NCBI RefSeq assembly: GCF_032062135.1
Contig: NC_092862.1
Span: forward strand, 63,829,693-63,893,692
Direction of reading: 5' to 3'
Length of the DNA: 64,000 nucleotides
From: Pyxicephalus adspersus
Lineage: Eukaryota; Chordata; Amphibia; Anura; Pyxicephalidae
The notes under the pieces were generated by a model. The model saw only the letters and a program-made list of their open reading frames with translations, was not told the origin of the DNA and did not search any database. The translations under genes were made by a program, and so were the position numbers. This document shows, one piece after another, positions 13,801 through 25,811 of the stretch (positions are counted from its first letter, which is position 1; each line of letters begins with the position of its first letter).

Positions 13801-16599
13801 ACTTAATGATATTTGGAATACTAAAGTGAGCACATTCTCATCTAATTTTCTAAGGTGAACATTCACTTACCTAAGTGCACAGTCTCTATTCCCCAATTCA
13901 ACTCCATCGGAAACAGCACGACAGTGAAAAAGCTTGTATATGTAAATGTTTTTTTTTTTTTAATATTAATTTACTTTTTATACACACACACCAAAATGGT
14001 TTTTGCATTATTTGTATTTACTTTCCAATATAATACCAACATTATATAACTATTTTTTTAATGCATTATATAATATTATTTGTTATTAGATGGTGAACCT
14101 AATATGTGTTGAGAATTAAAACTCAGTTTTTCTTGCAAACCTGTAACATAGTTGAAATCTCTTTTTTGCTACATAGTACCATCTTTTATCCATACCAAAC
14201 CAGCAGTTCTAAAAAAGATTGAATAGAATCTATATCCTGAAGAGAAACCAGGAGACAAGTAAAGAATTCTATATCATATTGAAAATGTGCTGCTTACAAT
14301 TAATTTCTTACTGTTTTAATTATTTATAGAGTTGTTTCTTTTCTAATTGTTTGTATTGACTAAATGTTTCATACTCATCCCCTAGACATCTAAACAATTC
14401 TGAGGAGTTTCCCTGGGCTTCTTTTCATTTGGACTGTAGACTCCATCTACCTAAAAATGTCTTCAACATCGATTCTCAGATTTAATATATATACATCATA
14501 ACATCATAAAAAAACATGTAGTGGATTAAACCTACCAGTCGTTCCACCAAAACTGTGTAACTGGGAACTCATTGTTGTATTGGCATCATTAACATAAAAA
14601 CAAGATAAAGCTGAATATGTAAATTTGTATGGCTTTCTTTGCAAATAGCCATTGTATGCTGAAACTTTCCAAGTCTATCTGGAAAGCCTCTAGAGTGATA
14701 TAGCTTGTATTGATTTATGGGTCAGCTGTAGATTCTAGCTTTTTAATTTTAATTGCCTTAGGGATCATAAATAAAACTAGATGTCCAGCCCTTGTATTAA
14801 GAATATGATCTTCTATGCATGGTGATATCAGTGGTGGTGTTTTGTAGGATTTTTCCCTGTTTTACCTAATTAAAAGTATCAAAAGTACATAATTGACACA
14901 TACAGCTAGTAGATGAGAACATGACGTAGTGCAGAAACATTGTCTCTTGTGTATGCATTTAAACTACAACTGTGCTTTCACCTAATATTATTTTTTGTGT
15001 ACTTTGTCCCTTTAAAGGGTGCTTTTCCGAGACATAAGACATGCTCTGCATTGAGCTGAATAAGCAACTACTCACTCAGGGAGTAGATTTTTTTAGAGCA
15101 AAGCAAGATGTACTCAGAGCCAGAAGGCTGCAGGCAATATTCTTGAAAACAGGACCTTTCGTCAGTATAATAAACTCATCATATTGGCATTTCGGAGGCT
15201 GCTGGGACAAGTACAAATGAATACTATTTAGTGAAAGCAAAGTTTTATTTTTAACTTTGTGTAATTCAAATGGGGTCATTTATTTCTTTAAAATGTATTT
15301 TTACCTTCTGCAGGTCACAGCAATATAGTCTGTTTAACCTTATAGGTTTTCAGATAAGTGATGAGTAGTAAAATGCTGAGACAGGTACCCAGAATTCATT
15401 TGTTGAAACAGCATCTTAAAGTTGTCAGCATAAAACCTGGAGCTAACAAAATGACAATCTAGACAACTCAACTGTCGTTCTTCATCTTGGGAAATGTAAC
15501 ATATTTTATATATTATTTTAAATCATAGTCCTAAAGAATCACATTCTGCTCCCTAGCAAAATATGTTCAAAATAATGCTCTTTGATACTGCCAGTGATAA
15601 ACTTATTATTAAAGTTTACATTCCAGTAAGATACAGTTTATTTAATTATTTGTTTGTTTCCAGCCATAGGCTATGACATACTTTCTCTTCTGATGGCAGA
15701 AGCTCAATAGTTTTCTGACAGAGATCAGGCTTTGTTAAAATCCTTTGTAATTCTACATGTTGAATCATGCTGATCTGCTCCAGCTACAGTCTTCAACTAC
15801 AGAATTCAAAAAGATAACTGAAGAGATCATACAGAGCTCTTTAAAGTAATCCCTTCGGTTATAGAAAACTTTCAAAATGACAACTTAGTGCAGTGTTCTC
15901 TCTTCTAGTACAATCAGGGTTGACGTTTCCTCCAAAATGCATAGAATTTTCAATGGCTTCCAAATAAAAATATCTAGAATGACTTACTGAGCAATCTGTT
16001 CCCCTGCAGGGGCACCTGGGGCTGTGACGTTGTGTCAGTAAGTAGTTTTATCTTACAGATATCAAGCAAACTGCTGCTGTCTATATCTACTTTATAACTC
16101 TCTGATAAACCAAACTCCTACACGAAGGCCTTAGGGAATATATCGACTTCCTTCATTTAATGGAGAAATGTGAATTTTCTGATTCACAAAGTAAAATACA
16201 GTATACTGATGTTTTAACTGCAACAGCAATTTGATTATGACTTTAAAGCTACCTGCAGACATTAGGGATTTGGCTGTCGATTCTTCCATAATTAAGCCAA
16301 CAATTGATCATTCTAATGAAAGATTTGCTACAACTTGCATGTTTCCTACTGGGGAATGCTTAGCTAACACACCCAGTGCTGGACTTGACTAGGGCAGAGC
16401 CGATGAAGCCATGAACTGCCCCTTACCCAATCTAACCCAATGTTCCCATTAAATAGACCACACTGTTTTGTTGGATTAAATCGGCCATAGCATCTCATTT
16501 TATTAACCAGATTTTTATAACAACATACTTTTTATATATAAACAAAAACATCCACCTATGTACAACTTCAAACAACAAACATTTTTATGACAGCCTTAA
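10881..16599. other. Intergenic stretch, nothing firmly recognised
   Basis: No gene or complete mobile element. A relatively GC-rich patch at about 12960-13400 contains an open frame (13011-13292, 93 residues) with no family motif; it may be an old repeat. A duplicated terminus-like segment near 12600-12740 (GCTGCTTGATTGGCTGA and GGCAGCTTGATTC) hints at another decayed foldback element. Confidence 0.5.
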
Positions 16600-17200
16600 A
16601 TTCCACCAGCCTTTGCTTTCTTTTCTAGGTCCATGAAAACAATTCCTCCCATCCTAATCCTTTTAACAAATACCTCCGCTCACTAACCAGGCCCCCAGCC
16701 ACTATCACACCGCCTCAGGGACAATTAGCGGATACCCTTTTTTTAAACACCTAGCCCCCACAACAACCGAGTGTCGTGCAGGACCACCATTAACCAGACA
16801 GAGCCCGTCCCCTGATAGGCCCTACCCCCTCATTCCCTTTTTTTCTAAACTTAACCCATTCATGGACCTGATAAGAGCCGCCCACTCTGCTATGACAAAT
16901 GCCCAAGCCCTGTCGTGTCATTTTTTTTTTTAAACACACAAAACAGGGAGGGAGGGTGGGGGTTGCTTGACCAGGAAAAATTGTCTGACCCCTTCCCTTA
17001 ATGCCCCCTTTTAAATCATGCCCAACACTCCACCCTGCACCAAAATCCCCCCAATCATATTTTGTTCTTACCCACCCCTTTCTTATATATATATATATAT
17101 ATTTTTTTTTTTTTAATTTCCCGCACTTTTCACTTTTTTTTTTTTTTTATTATTATTATCCGTAACCCTTTGCTTTCCTGTCTTCCCTTCTTAACCTGTC
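16600..17200. repeat. Pyrimidine-rich, strand-asymmetric block with T and TA runs
   Basis: The + strand is strongly C/T-rich over several hundred bases (for example CCTCCCATCCTAATCC, AGGCCCTACCCCC), with T-runs at about 16738, 16835, 16921, 17105 and 17135. A (TA)n run lies at about 17083-17103. It may be an old repeat or a low-complexity drift region. The + frame at 17062-17244 is translated low complexity, not a gene. Confidence 0.45.
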
Positions 17201-17244
17201 ATGTGGCACTTCACTTAATTAGCTCCAGGCCAACTTTCTTGTGA

Positions 17245-19803
17245 GAAATAAATAGAATTTGGATGAGATATTTACAACCCAACTCCTTTAGAAACAGTAG
17301 GCTGGGTTGTCCGCATTGGTTAGGAAGGCTCTTCCACATTATGTCTGGACTGGGTGAACGTTTCCTGATATTTGTAATCACCCTAAAGAATGTCAATGCC
17401 TTTGCCAGGTAGCAGAGATAAGTTGGTCCTCTGATTTCTTCTCTGTAGTTTGGTAGTACAGCATTGTCCTCCCAGCTTCCATCCTGTAACTGGGCAAGAA
17501 AGGAACATTTGCTTATTGATCAGAGCTCATCTCTGACTTACGGTCAACCTAGCAGGCATTACTGGTACATATGTATGCACTGAACCTGATTGGCTTTCAA
17601 TACTGCTTCTTCTCCCAGAGAGAACCCAACTTTAGCCAAAGAGTTTTCATTTTCTGCATAGGGTAATCTCTCCAATGGGACAAAGTGAGATTACAGTGAG
17701 GAAGGGTTTAAATTTATGTTAATGTTGATTCCTGTACTTTTTATTTCTTGTATGGGTGTCACACAGACAGAACGTATAGGAGAAATCTCTGCATTGGTTT
17801 CATGAACAGAAATAAAAAAAACACAGACATTTTATCTGTTCTAAAAGTCTCTTCTCTTTCTAAAAAAAAAGCTGACTATGTAAACAATTATTAAGAGCCA
17901 TACCACACAGCACTTTTGTAGCAGTAATTAATTGCTGCTCTGAATTGCTAATGCCAGTAATTTACAGCAATTTTAGCTAGTTATTTGATCACTAGAATCA
18001 CTGGCTACAGTAGAATTGAATGGTGATATTTAGCTAAGCCTAGCGATTTGGAGCTAAGCCCCTGGAAGTGATTGAAAAGCGATTGTCGCTGGCGATTCCT
18101 GAGCTAACACAAAATGCTGTGCTGAGCAACTGAGCTACAAAACACTAAAAAGTTAGTGAGTTAGGTGGTCCATAGAACATTAATTCTATGGGAGAAATAA
18201 CATAAAACGTTTCTGAGTATGATTTGCAGCACATATATTTTTATAATTTTTAATCTTTTAAACCTTCAACTTTTATAGAAAGAATACCCTTGCACTTTAG
18301 TCAAGCTAAATTCCAAATAGATATAAAATACTCAATATTACATTGTTAAATTGCAGACCATGTACGGCAGAGCTGGAGAGTGTGAGGAAGAAGCAATACA
18401 AAGAGCCAGACAATTCATGCGTTGCCAAGAAGCATGCTAACAGGAAGAAAGGACAAAGCAACAGAAAGTAACAGGCTGACCATACTGATGATATTAAGCA
18501 GCAGAAAAAAGTACTGGAGAGAAGGAGAAAAATCTCTGGAAACCAGTTAACTGATGTTATCTTTTTATTACTGTTTTAGTTTTTGAGACATTAATAGTTA
18601 TTAGTTAATGAGACATTTTTTATTACTTTTATTGAAGTTCTGATTTATGTGTGCAATTTCATCACAGGTATGTGCTGTGATATTTTTCTGGGAGCACCAT
18701 GCCAGAGGCAGATGTTAAACAAATGATACAGCTATTCATCTAATTTAAAGATTTTGCTTTGCAGTTTTGGAGGAGCAGAATAGAATAGAAGTGAAAACTG
18801 TTACATAACAAGCATTTTACTCGCTCAGACATAATACCAATAAGTACCTTCTATGCATAAATAATGTAAGGTGCAAAATACATCACTGTTCCTAACCTAT
18901 TGTCCAAGTACAGTAATCTGGTTACATCTGGGGATGGATATTTTTCTAGTTTTGGCTACCTTTTCGACCCAACGTTTAGAGGGTAATGACCTGACAGTGA
19001 TATACATTTCTTCAATAATCATACATCACACAGTACAAAACTAGGAAAAAATCCCATTGAACTGTGAAAAAGGAGAGATGAAAACGATGTAACGCATAAT
19101 AAATTGTAGAGGATGAACACAGCTTGAAAGCCTCATAATCTATATCTGTAAATGTGAGTTTAGAAAAAGAAAATGGAGATATTTTATGTCAAGAGTGGAA
19201 AATGAAGAATACAATAGCTGAGCACTTAAAGGTTCATTTATTTCTAGTGTCGGGCAGAGTAACTCAAGTCTAACACTTGAGATTTAGTACTATGGAAGCT
19301 GAGTGTAAGCAGCTTATATATTGCCGAGCATAACAACAGTATTGCCATGGAGTGAGGTTATCCTTTTTTTTGCCAGCTTGATAGCTGACATTTTACACAA
19401 TATATATATATATATACAGTGTATCTATCTATACATATATAAGTAGATTACAATATTTACATTTTAATGTTTTCTTTCAGAGAGCTGAAAGTAGCTAGCT
19501 AAGGAGTCTATGGTTAAAGGAACCACCACAAGTACGGGAGGGGTTCCAAACTACAGCAGTGGTTTCCAATCTTGTTGTGACACTTTGCATCCCACTATGC
19601 ATATATGTTTCTATCTGGATTGTTTAGGTTTTCTAGTATGTTTATGTATTTACCTAGTGGGAACTAACTCAATGGCCTTGTGTCTTTTTTCAACTAAATT
19701 ACAAACATTTTGTCTTAAGTGTTTGTGTCTTTAGGGGGCTTTTTTTTAAAGGGCTGAGGAAACACAGTTAACTCAACAAAATACTAAAAAAAATAATGCT
19801 CTA
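17245..19803. other. Intergenic stretch, simple repeats only
   Basis: No gene recognised. A (TA)n run lies at about 19399-19416. The segment 17890-18190 has GCAATT/AGCAACTG-rich text that could be an old repeat. CAGTGGTTTCCAATC near 19557 resembles a hAT terminus but has no visible partner. Confidence 0.5.
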
Positions 19804-20999
19804 TACGAGGGGGTGCTGAAAAGTTCCTGGCTTTGCCCCCTTCCAGATGAAATAGTAAAATGAGTGTGAGGGCATATGACAACCTAATATCTTAGTATGT
19901 GATAGTGCAAATATCAGGTCTTTGTAGTTCTTAAAACTGTTTTTTTCGAGTTGTGATGGCAAAGGCACAAGCAAGTTTCACGTCGTTGGATTTATGGGCC
20001 ATCATGAAGTTTTTGTTTCTAGGGAAAGCCAGTAAAGGACATTCACACTGAGATGTCACAAACACTGGGAGAGAAGTGTCCTTCCTACAGCACTAACATC
20101 AAAACTTGGATATCTTGTTTCAGGACTGGGCATTTTACCATTGAAGATGAGCCCTGCAGGGGAAGCCCCCCAACCTCAACTGACCAGGCAACCTGCGATG
20201 CTGTCCACGAGCTGATTATTGAGGACTGGCGAATATCTGCAAAAAAAATAGTCCAGATACTTGACATCTCACTGGAGCGTGTTGGATTTGTTATCACCAC
20301 TATCTTAGACATGCACAAGTTGAAGCATTCTAAGCCGTTTTGGCCCATTTTCAAGCTGCACAGAAGTTTTTGGCTAGGTTAGTGACTGAGGATGAAACTT
20401 GGCTCCACATCTATGATCCTGAAACCATAGAACAGTCAAAGGAATGGCGTCACAGCGGGTCTATGTGGCCGTAGAAGTTCCTAACTCAGAAATGGGCCAA
20501 AAAAGTCATGGTGTCCCTTCTCTGGGACAATGACAGTATTCTGTTAGTGGACTACCTACTTCAGGGCTATAGTAGCACCGGACAGTGTTATGCTAACCTC
20601 CTGAACCAGCTGAAGGAGGCAATTAAAACGAAACGCCATGGAAAGTTGACCAAAGAGATCCTTTTTTTGCAGGACAATGCACCTGCACACACGTCCAACG
20701 TTGTGGCTGCCAAATTGAATACCCTGGGTTTCCAATTGGTCTCCCCTTTGGACTGTTATCTGTTCCTGAATTTGAAGAAACACCCGCAGGGGCAACGTTT
20801 TGAGGACATTTCTAAACTCTAAGATGCTGCTAAGAGCTGGTTTGCAGCCCACTTTTATTTGAATGGTCTAGAAAAGCAGCAACTATGCTGTACCAAGTGC
20901 ATTAGTCTCAGGGGGAATATGTTGAATAAATGTGTTATTTCATAACTCTGGCTCTCTTCTTTCTGGTCAAAGCCAAGAACTTCTCAGCACGCCCTCGTA
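19804..20999 (+). mobile_element. Mariner-family DNA transposon, end to end (about 1.2 kb)
   Basis: Near-matching inverted termini bound the element: left ACGAGGGGGTGCTGAAAAGT (from 19805), right, read inward, ACGAGGGCGTGCTGAGAAGT, followed in both by TC(C/T)TGGCTTTG. TA dinucleotides flank it at 19802-19803 and 21000-21001, as expected for a Tc1/mariner target duplication. Inside is one broken transposase gene in + orientation. The length suits a full-size mariner. A small hAT MITE abuts the right end. The terminal mismatches and inactivated gene show an old insertion. Confidence 0.85.
19957..20900 (+). pseudogene. Mariner transposase, inactivated by frameshift, stops and a small deletion
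   Basis: Reading starts at ATG 19957 (MAKAQASFTSLDLW) and runs to a frameshift near 20030. The next frame carries FRTGHFTIEDEPCRGSPPTS at about 20119-20178, the classic mariner N-terminal DNA-binding-to-linker motif. A second frameshift near 20382 leads to VTEDETWLH (about 20382-20408, first catalytic Asp), then YDPETIEQSKEWRHSGS, an in-frame stop near 20472, and ILFLQDNAPAH (second catalytic Asp, about 20661-20693). The usual PYSPDLAPSDYHLF region is shortened to SPLDCYLF, suggesting a small in-frame deletion around the third Asp. A stop follows at 20820, with residual homology (LEKQQLCCTKCISLRG) to about 20912. It cannot make active transposase. Confidence 0.85.
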
Positions 21000-21001
21000 T
21001 A

Positions 21002-21214
21002 TATTACATCAGGGGTGCCCAACAGGTGGATCGCGATCTACCGGTAGATCGCAAAGGCAACGCGAGTAGATCGCAGAGCCCTGCCTTTCAAAATAAATTC
21101 TACCGCACACAGGAGTTATTATGTCCAAGTTTTTATTGTTAGTAGATTATTTTGACTTGGTCATTTTAAAAGTAGCTTGGAAGTCAAAAAAGTGTGGGCA
21201 CCCCTGTATTACAT
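21002..21214. mobile_element. Complete hAT MITE with perfect 8-bp target duplication
   Basis: The element spans 21010-21206 (197 bp) with termini CAGGGGTGCCCA and, on the other strand at the right end, CAGGGGTGCCCA. It is flanked by identical TATTACAT at 21002-21009 and 21207-21214. The inside contains GGATCGCGATCTACC and GGTAGATCGC, a small palindrome typical of a Charlie/ZBED-type hAT. No transposase. It inserted right at the outer edge of the mariner's TA duplication. The intact 8-bp duplication points to a fairly recent insertion or a lucky survival. Confidence 0.92.
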
Positions 21215-23293
21215 AATAACAAAATTCTTCTTATAAGAGACCTGGGGCACATGGCAAGAAATGCAAGGCTTGTGCCCCAATTAAATTGTGCTAGCAATGC
21301 CACTTGAAGCTGGTGAGACAGCAGCATACCTGGGTGGGATGATGAACCCTCCGTGCCGCCAGCTCACTTGGCAGAGGCATGTACAGGGCACAGAGTCTAG
21401 GCAACAGCCTGTTGAGATTATTGCATTTAAAGCTGTTGCCAGCTTGTTGCCTTAATTGATGCATAGGCAGGCAACTGCTGACAGGTTGATACCAAAGCGT
21501 AGTATAGGAGCTTAGGAATGCCCTGCCTGATAACACATTTTTAAAGTGTCACTTTAGTTCTGCTTTCAACAAGTGCAGAAAATACCTGTTGATATTGCCA
21601 AATGTTCAGTGTCCCTATTAGATCATGTGAGCTGAAAAATTAGCAAAAGTAATGTTATCTTTGTTTTTTGCAAGCTAATAATCACATTAATCCATTATAT
21701 AATAAAAATAAACAAGGAAAGACATTTTTGAAGCCAGGCCCATGTGATAACCACAGATCCTTCCATAGATACAGTGGGGTTGTGAACATGGCTAGAAATC
21801 AATAGACCCACCAGCAAAACTTTGGATGGGCCCCCCTGCTGCGACACCCTGGAAAAGTAAGTAAGAGATTCAGGAGAGAGGCTGCAATTGTCAACATTGC
21901 GATCTGCTGGCCACTGCCCACCCCAGGTGGCCCTGTGACCCCTGCTCAAATGTACCTTACAGTTTCTATCTCCCAGGTCCAAAAAAAAGCTCTCACTACA
22001 AAAGGGAAATATTCAGATTCCTTGGTTTAGTCAGCTCATTTCCTGCAGTCATATCCTTACACACACTTCAACTCTTTAGATAAGGACAAAGTTAGAACTG
22101 CTTATTGTTTTATTGCACATTTTACTACTTTTATTGTCCTTGAAAAAAAACGCTCAAAATATATAAATAGCTGATAAAAAATATAAATTGCATTCCTTGT
22201 ATTCAAACAATTTATAGTTATTTACGACTGTTAAGCTGTAAAACCGACTCTATAAACTGCGCAGCTGCCAGGCAGCTTTATAAGTCGCTTGGGATTTTAG
22301 ACAAGTGCTCTGTAATATACCTATTCAGAGCAATGATTTCTGCTGCAAGGCATAGGCAAGTCTATATTCAGTATTTGTCATATTGTACTTCTGTTTACTT
22401 GTAAAGTAACTCAAATATGAACGAGTTTGAACTTACTAAATGCTTAGACAGATGTGTTTTCATGCCACTGATGTGCCAAAATAATCGGTCAGGTTATCAT
22501 TGTAGGAAGATGAAATATTTTATTACACTATCTCATATTATTGCACTTGTTAGCACACACCAGTCTTTTTCTTTATTAGGAGGATTCAGACTTTTGATTT
22601 CTGAAGCTAAATTGGATACAGTTTAAATAATTAACACAGAGACAGCAGTGGAAGCAGTGATTGCACATTGGATACATTGAGGCCAGTAATGAGAACTTAA
22701 TCAGGTTTGGGCAGAATATGTTGGAGGTTGCACACCTTGGGAATATTAGGCTGCATTACTTCAACAAGGCTTCTGCAATTGCAATTGATTTGCCCAGAAA
22801 ATTCAAATGGTATTAATTACTTGTGCTATCCAGCATGTAAAGCATCCCATAGATAAGGCAATTCACTTTATGTATGTATATTATATCTGCTGGTACTTAT
22901 CTAATTGTTATCCATATTTCATTTTAATAGAATAGAATGATTCAAGGAATACATTCTTAAAGAGAAGAGATAAAGCACATGAGCACCCCTGTACATAAAA
23001 CATTGTCCCTATAACTTTAATGATTTTGCTCTCCCAAGGGCTAAATTCACATTTCAGACAGCTGATTCTTTAAATTTGGACACCAGATATTGACAGAATG
23101 AAAAGCGATACCAAAAAATAATGTGCCTAGAAACGAGCTTGGTTAGTGTTTAGCTCCTTGGCCCCATTGGGATTTTCTTATAGACTAAAGAGAATGATAA
23201 AGAATGGTATGGTAGTGCAGCTCACTATGCATACATGTCTGAAGATTGTTCTACTCAAAACTGATATTATACTGCTGTATTAAAAGGAGTCTC
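21215..23293. other. Intergenic stretch, nothing firmly recognised
   Basis: No gene. The segment about 21290-21580 ends in AAAGTGTCACTTTAGTTCTGC, whose reverse complement resembles the terminus of the MITE at 44571, so it may hold a diverged fragment. The rest is AT-rich without clear elements. Confidence 0.5.
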
Positions 23294-23722
23294 TTAAGCT
23301 GCGTACACACTTCCAATTTTTATCGTTGGAAATGAACGACGAACGATCGATTGGGCAAAAATCGTTTGTAAAAAAAGTAACCAACAACGCCGACGAACGA
23401 GGATAGTCGTTGGAAATGAACGACCGGACCGGCGGATCGGATTGGACGACGATCGTTGACCATCTATCGTGTGTACGGTCGTTCATTGATCGTCCATGGT
23501 CTGAGCATGTGGATGAACGAACGTTCGCTCACTTCCTGTGGTGCACGTCACTTCCTGTATCGTTCAAACGATCGCATCTATCGTGTGTACAATATCTGCG
23601 AACGATCGTGTCGTTATCTGTATGTACAGGATCGGTGCTATACGATCGTTTGCAGATATCGTGCAGGATCGTTCGTTGTTCGTTTACCAACGATAATAAT
23701 TGGAAGTGTGTACGTAGCTTAA
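23294..23722. mobile_element. Complete TTAA-flanked foldback MITE (piggyBac/Kolobok-type target)
   Basis: Termini are AGCTGCGTACACACTTCCAA at 23298 and, inward from the right end, AGCTACGTACACACTTCCAA. Similarity continues (TTATCGTTGG, AACGA-CGAACGATC) for about 50 bp. TTAA flanks both ends (23294-23297 and 23719-23722). The interior is packed with CGATCG and CGTTC/GAACG words that fold on themselves. Several short open frames here (for example 23410-23742) are artefacts of the palindromic sequence. TTAA targets occur in piggyBac and Kolobok superfamilies; which one mobilised this MITE is not decidable here. Confidence 0.85.
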
Positions 23723-25030
23723 TATATTTGCATTGTCAGTAGAATAATTTATTAACAGTGGTGTTAAACTGGGCTCCGAGCCATATTTGTATCCAAAAGT
23801 GGAATGGGAATTATATATAAAACCATTTTTAATACATTTCCAATTCAAATTTATATATAATTTTAGGGGTAGGGAAAACAACTTCATTGGTCACCATGCT
23901 GTTGTTTTACCCTCTCATAACAGGAATGGAATTACATTAGAATACACTGCTGATCTTTTTTATGAAAGTGGCTGCTCCAGGGTGGTCCTATATATCTTCT
24001 TTTCAGTGATTGGTGAGTAATTCACATGACATGACATGATTATATCAGGTCGGTGACAACCCTGTTGGTTTAAGAAATTAGAAATATTTATTGTTTCATT
24101 TGTAGAGTAACTTGTTTGTGGAGGAAATTTTACTTTGTACAACATTCTTATATAATCAAAAACTATAGGGTAAAATATATTATAGTCACGTCCAGCTTCT
24201 GTGGTGCAGGGGTTGATATCAGTCCCCTGCTGATGAGATCCCAGGAAAGGCATAATACAATAATGTTAGCTCCAAGGCACCACAGGGGTGGAAGCCAGGA
24301 GGATCCTAAGTATATTACTTTTTCTCCACTACAGAATTTCATCTCTTATCATAATGTGATTTCATGGTACCCACAACATCTGCCTTTGCAGTTTCATATT
24401 CATAAATAGCACAGTGGTAGTCTGAACCAATCTTAATATACAAGCCGGAAAAGAAATATAATGTATTCTTGTAGCTTCATTGTTGAGTCAAAACCAAGAA
24501 TGGTTTCTTGTTTCATTAATGTTACAGTCCCCTTATAAAGTTTCATTATAAAGAAGTTGTGGTTAGAGCCCACTGTGGTGCAAAGGGTTCTATGACTAAT
24601 AAAAATGGATGCTGATGGGAAAGAGGAAAATAAGTGTTATTTAAAAGGTATACAAAGTGCTTCATTGATAAAGCAGTAAATTTAACAATCACTCATCTCC
24701 TGGTAAGGAATCAATTACTGCGATTGAAACACGTGGACCTGGAAGATTCTCCACCAGGGAATGCTTGAGGGAATGTCTGACTCCCTGCTTTAAAATAGAG
24801 CACAAAGTCTTTTTCTTTTTTAATTTAATTTTTCTTTTTTAGGCTTGACCATAACATATATTTTTAAGCTCCATTCCAGTCTTTTTTTCAAAATTCTAAA
24901 TAAGGGATTTAAGATTTAGAAACACTGTCAACATTTATTACTGCCTACCTTCTCTTTTGGGAGATATATTCTCGCTTTCTGTCTATTTGACTAAATCAGA
25001 TTAAATAGGAAGTGAAAATAAAATCCCCTC
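23723..25030. other. Intergenic stretch with a foldback-MITE fragment
   Basis: At about 24708-24795 lies a fragment of the MITE family seen complete at 60231-60380: shared ATTGAAACACGTGGA, GGAAGATTC, AGGGAATGCTTGAGGGAATG and TTTAAAATAGAGC. An inverted pair at about 24198 and 24275 (CTTCTGTGGTGC, GCACCACAGGGG) may mark another small foldback. No gene recognised. Confidence 0.5.
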
Positions 25031-25811
25031 TGTAAGGAACTTACCTGTCCAGCGAGCCCGCTGCGTCCTTGGGGATCACAGCTGGCGAGAGAGACGCCAC
25101 TGCAGCAGGCAGCGTGGCCGAGGCTGCTGCCCTGCTCGCAGCACTACTCTTTCTGCTGTTCAGCCAGGCGGCATCCCCGGCATCCCTATAGACGTAAACA
25201 GAGATGTTCTTGTTCTCAGCACTCCTGCGGACGTCAAAAGTGGGGCACATCCCAGGGGTGCTGTGGGAAGAGGTGGGCGCACTACCACGCGTGCCTCTTG
25301 TACCCCCCGGGGGCGAGGCACTCGGCTGCCTCGCGGCAGGGTGGGACATAGTTTGAATTCTTTGTGGCCAATCAGACCCAGGGGATTCAATCATCCTCCA
25401 ATCAAATAGTGCCAGGTGGTGCAAGGTCATTGGGCACTCTGGCCATTTAAGGGGAAACTGTCCTGAACACCATTGTCTGCTAAAAGCCTCTGTGTGTACA
25501 ATGTGCTTGGGTGCGTTCCCTGTGTCTTGGTTCATATTAACCTGTTGTGTCATTACCAGTAGTGACCCGGTCTGATATCTGAATCTGCCTGAACTCCACC
25601 TGCCCTGACCTTGGATTGTTTGTGACTACTCTTGCCTGCTGCCTGCCCTGACCTCAGATTGTTCCGGACCAGCCTTTGCCTTATCCATCTGTACCAAGCT
25701 TATCGGACTGATCTTCTGTGAATGACCTTTGCCTTGTTTTATGACGACAAATAAAGCTTGATAAAAGGTTTCTTGGAGTTGGCTGTGGTTTGTGTGCCTA
25801 GGCACAATACA
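25031..25811 (+). mobile_element. Candidate solo LTR, GC-rich
   Basis: Begins TGTAAGGAACTTACC and ends GGCACAATACA, the TG...CA form of an LTR. The flanking 5-mers are CCCTC (25026-25030) and CACTC (25812-25816), a 4/5 match as for an aged duplication. A polyadenylation signal AATAAA at 25750-25755 sits about 55 bp before the end, as in an R/U5 region. The first 350 bp are CpG-rich, unlike the surroundings. No primer-binding site or internal coding region follows, hence 'solo'. The 170-residue minus-strand frame inside (25041-25553) is low-complexity and judged spurious. The text also resembles the LTR-like family at 34, 53 and 63 kb in its CTGACCTT-rich second half. Confidence 0.5.

Noticed and set aside
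19554..19600. hAT terminus CAGTGGTTTCCAATC
   Set aside because: No partner terminus or duplication; too short to call.
23410..23742. Overlapping plus frames of 110 and 88 residues
   Set aside because: Both are readings of the palindromic TTAA-type MITE.
25041..25553. 170-residue open frame on the minus strand, the longest in the window
   Set aside because: Ala/Ser/Pro-rich with no family motif, lying wholly in a GC-rich repeat that looks like an LTR. GC-rich DNA lacks stops by chance.
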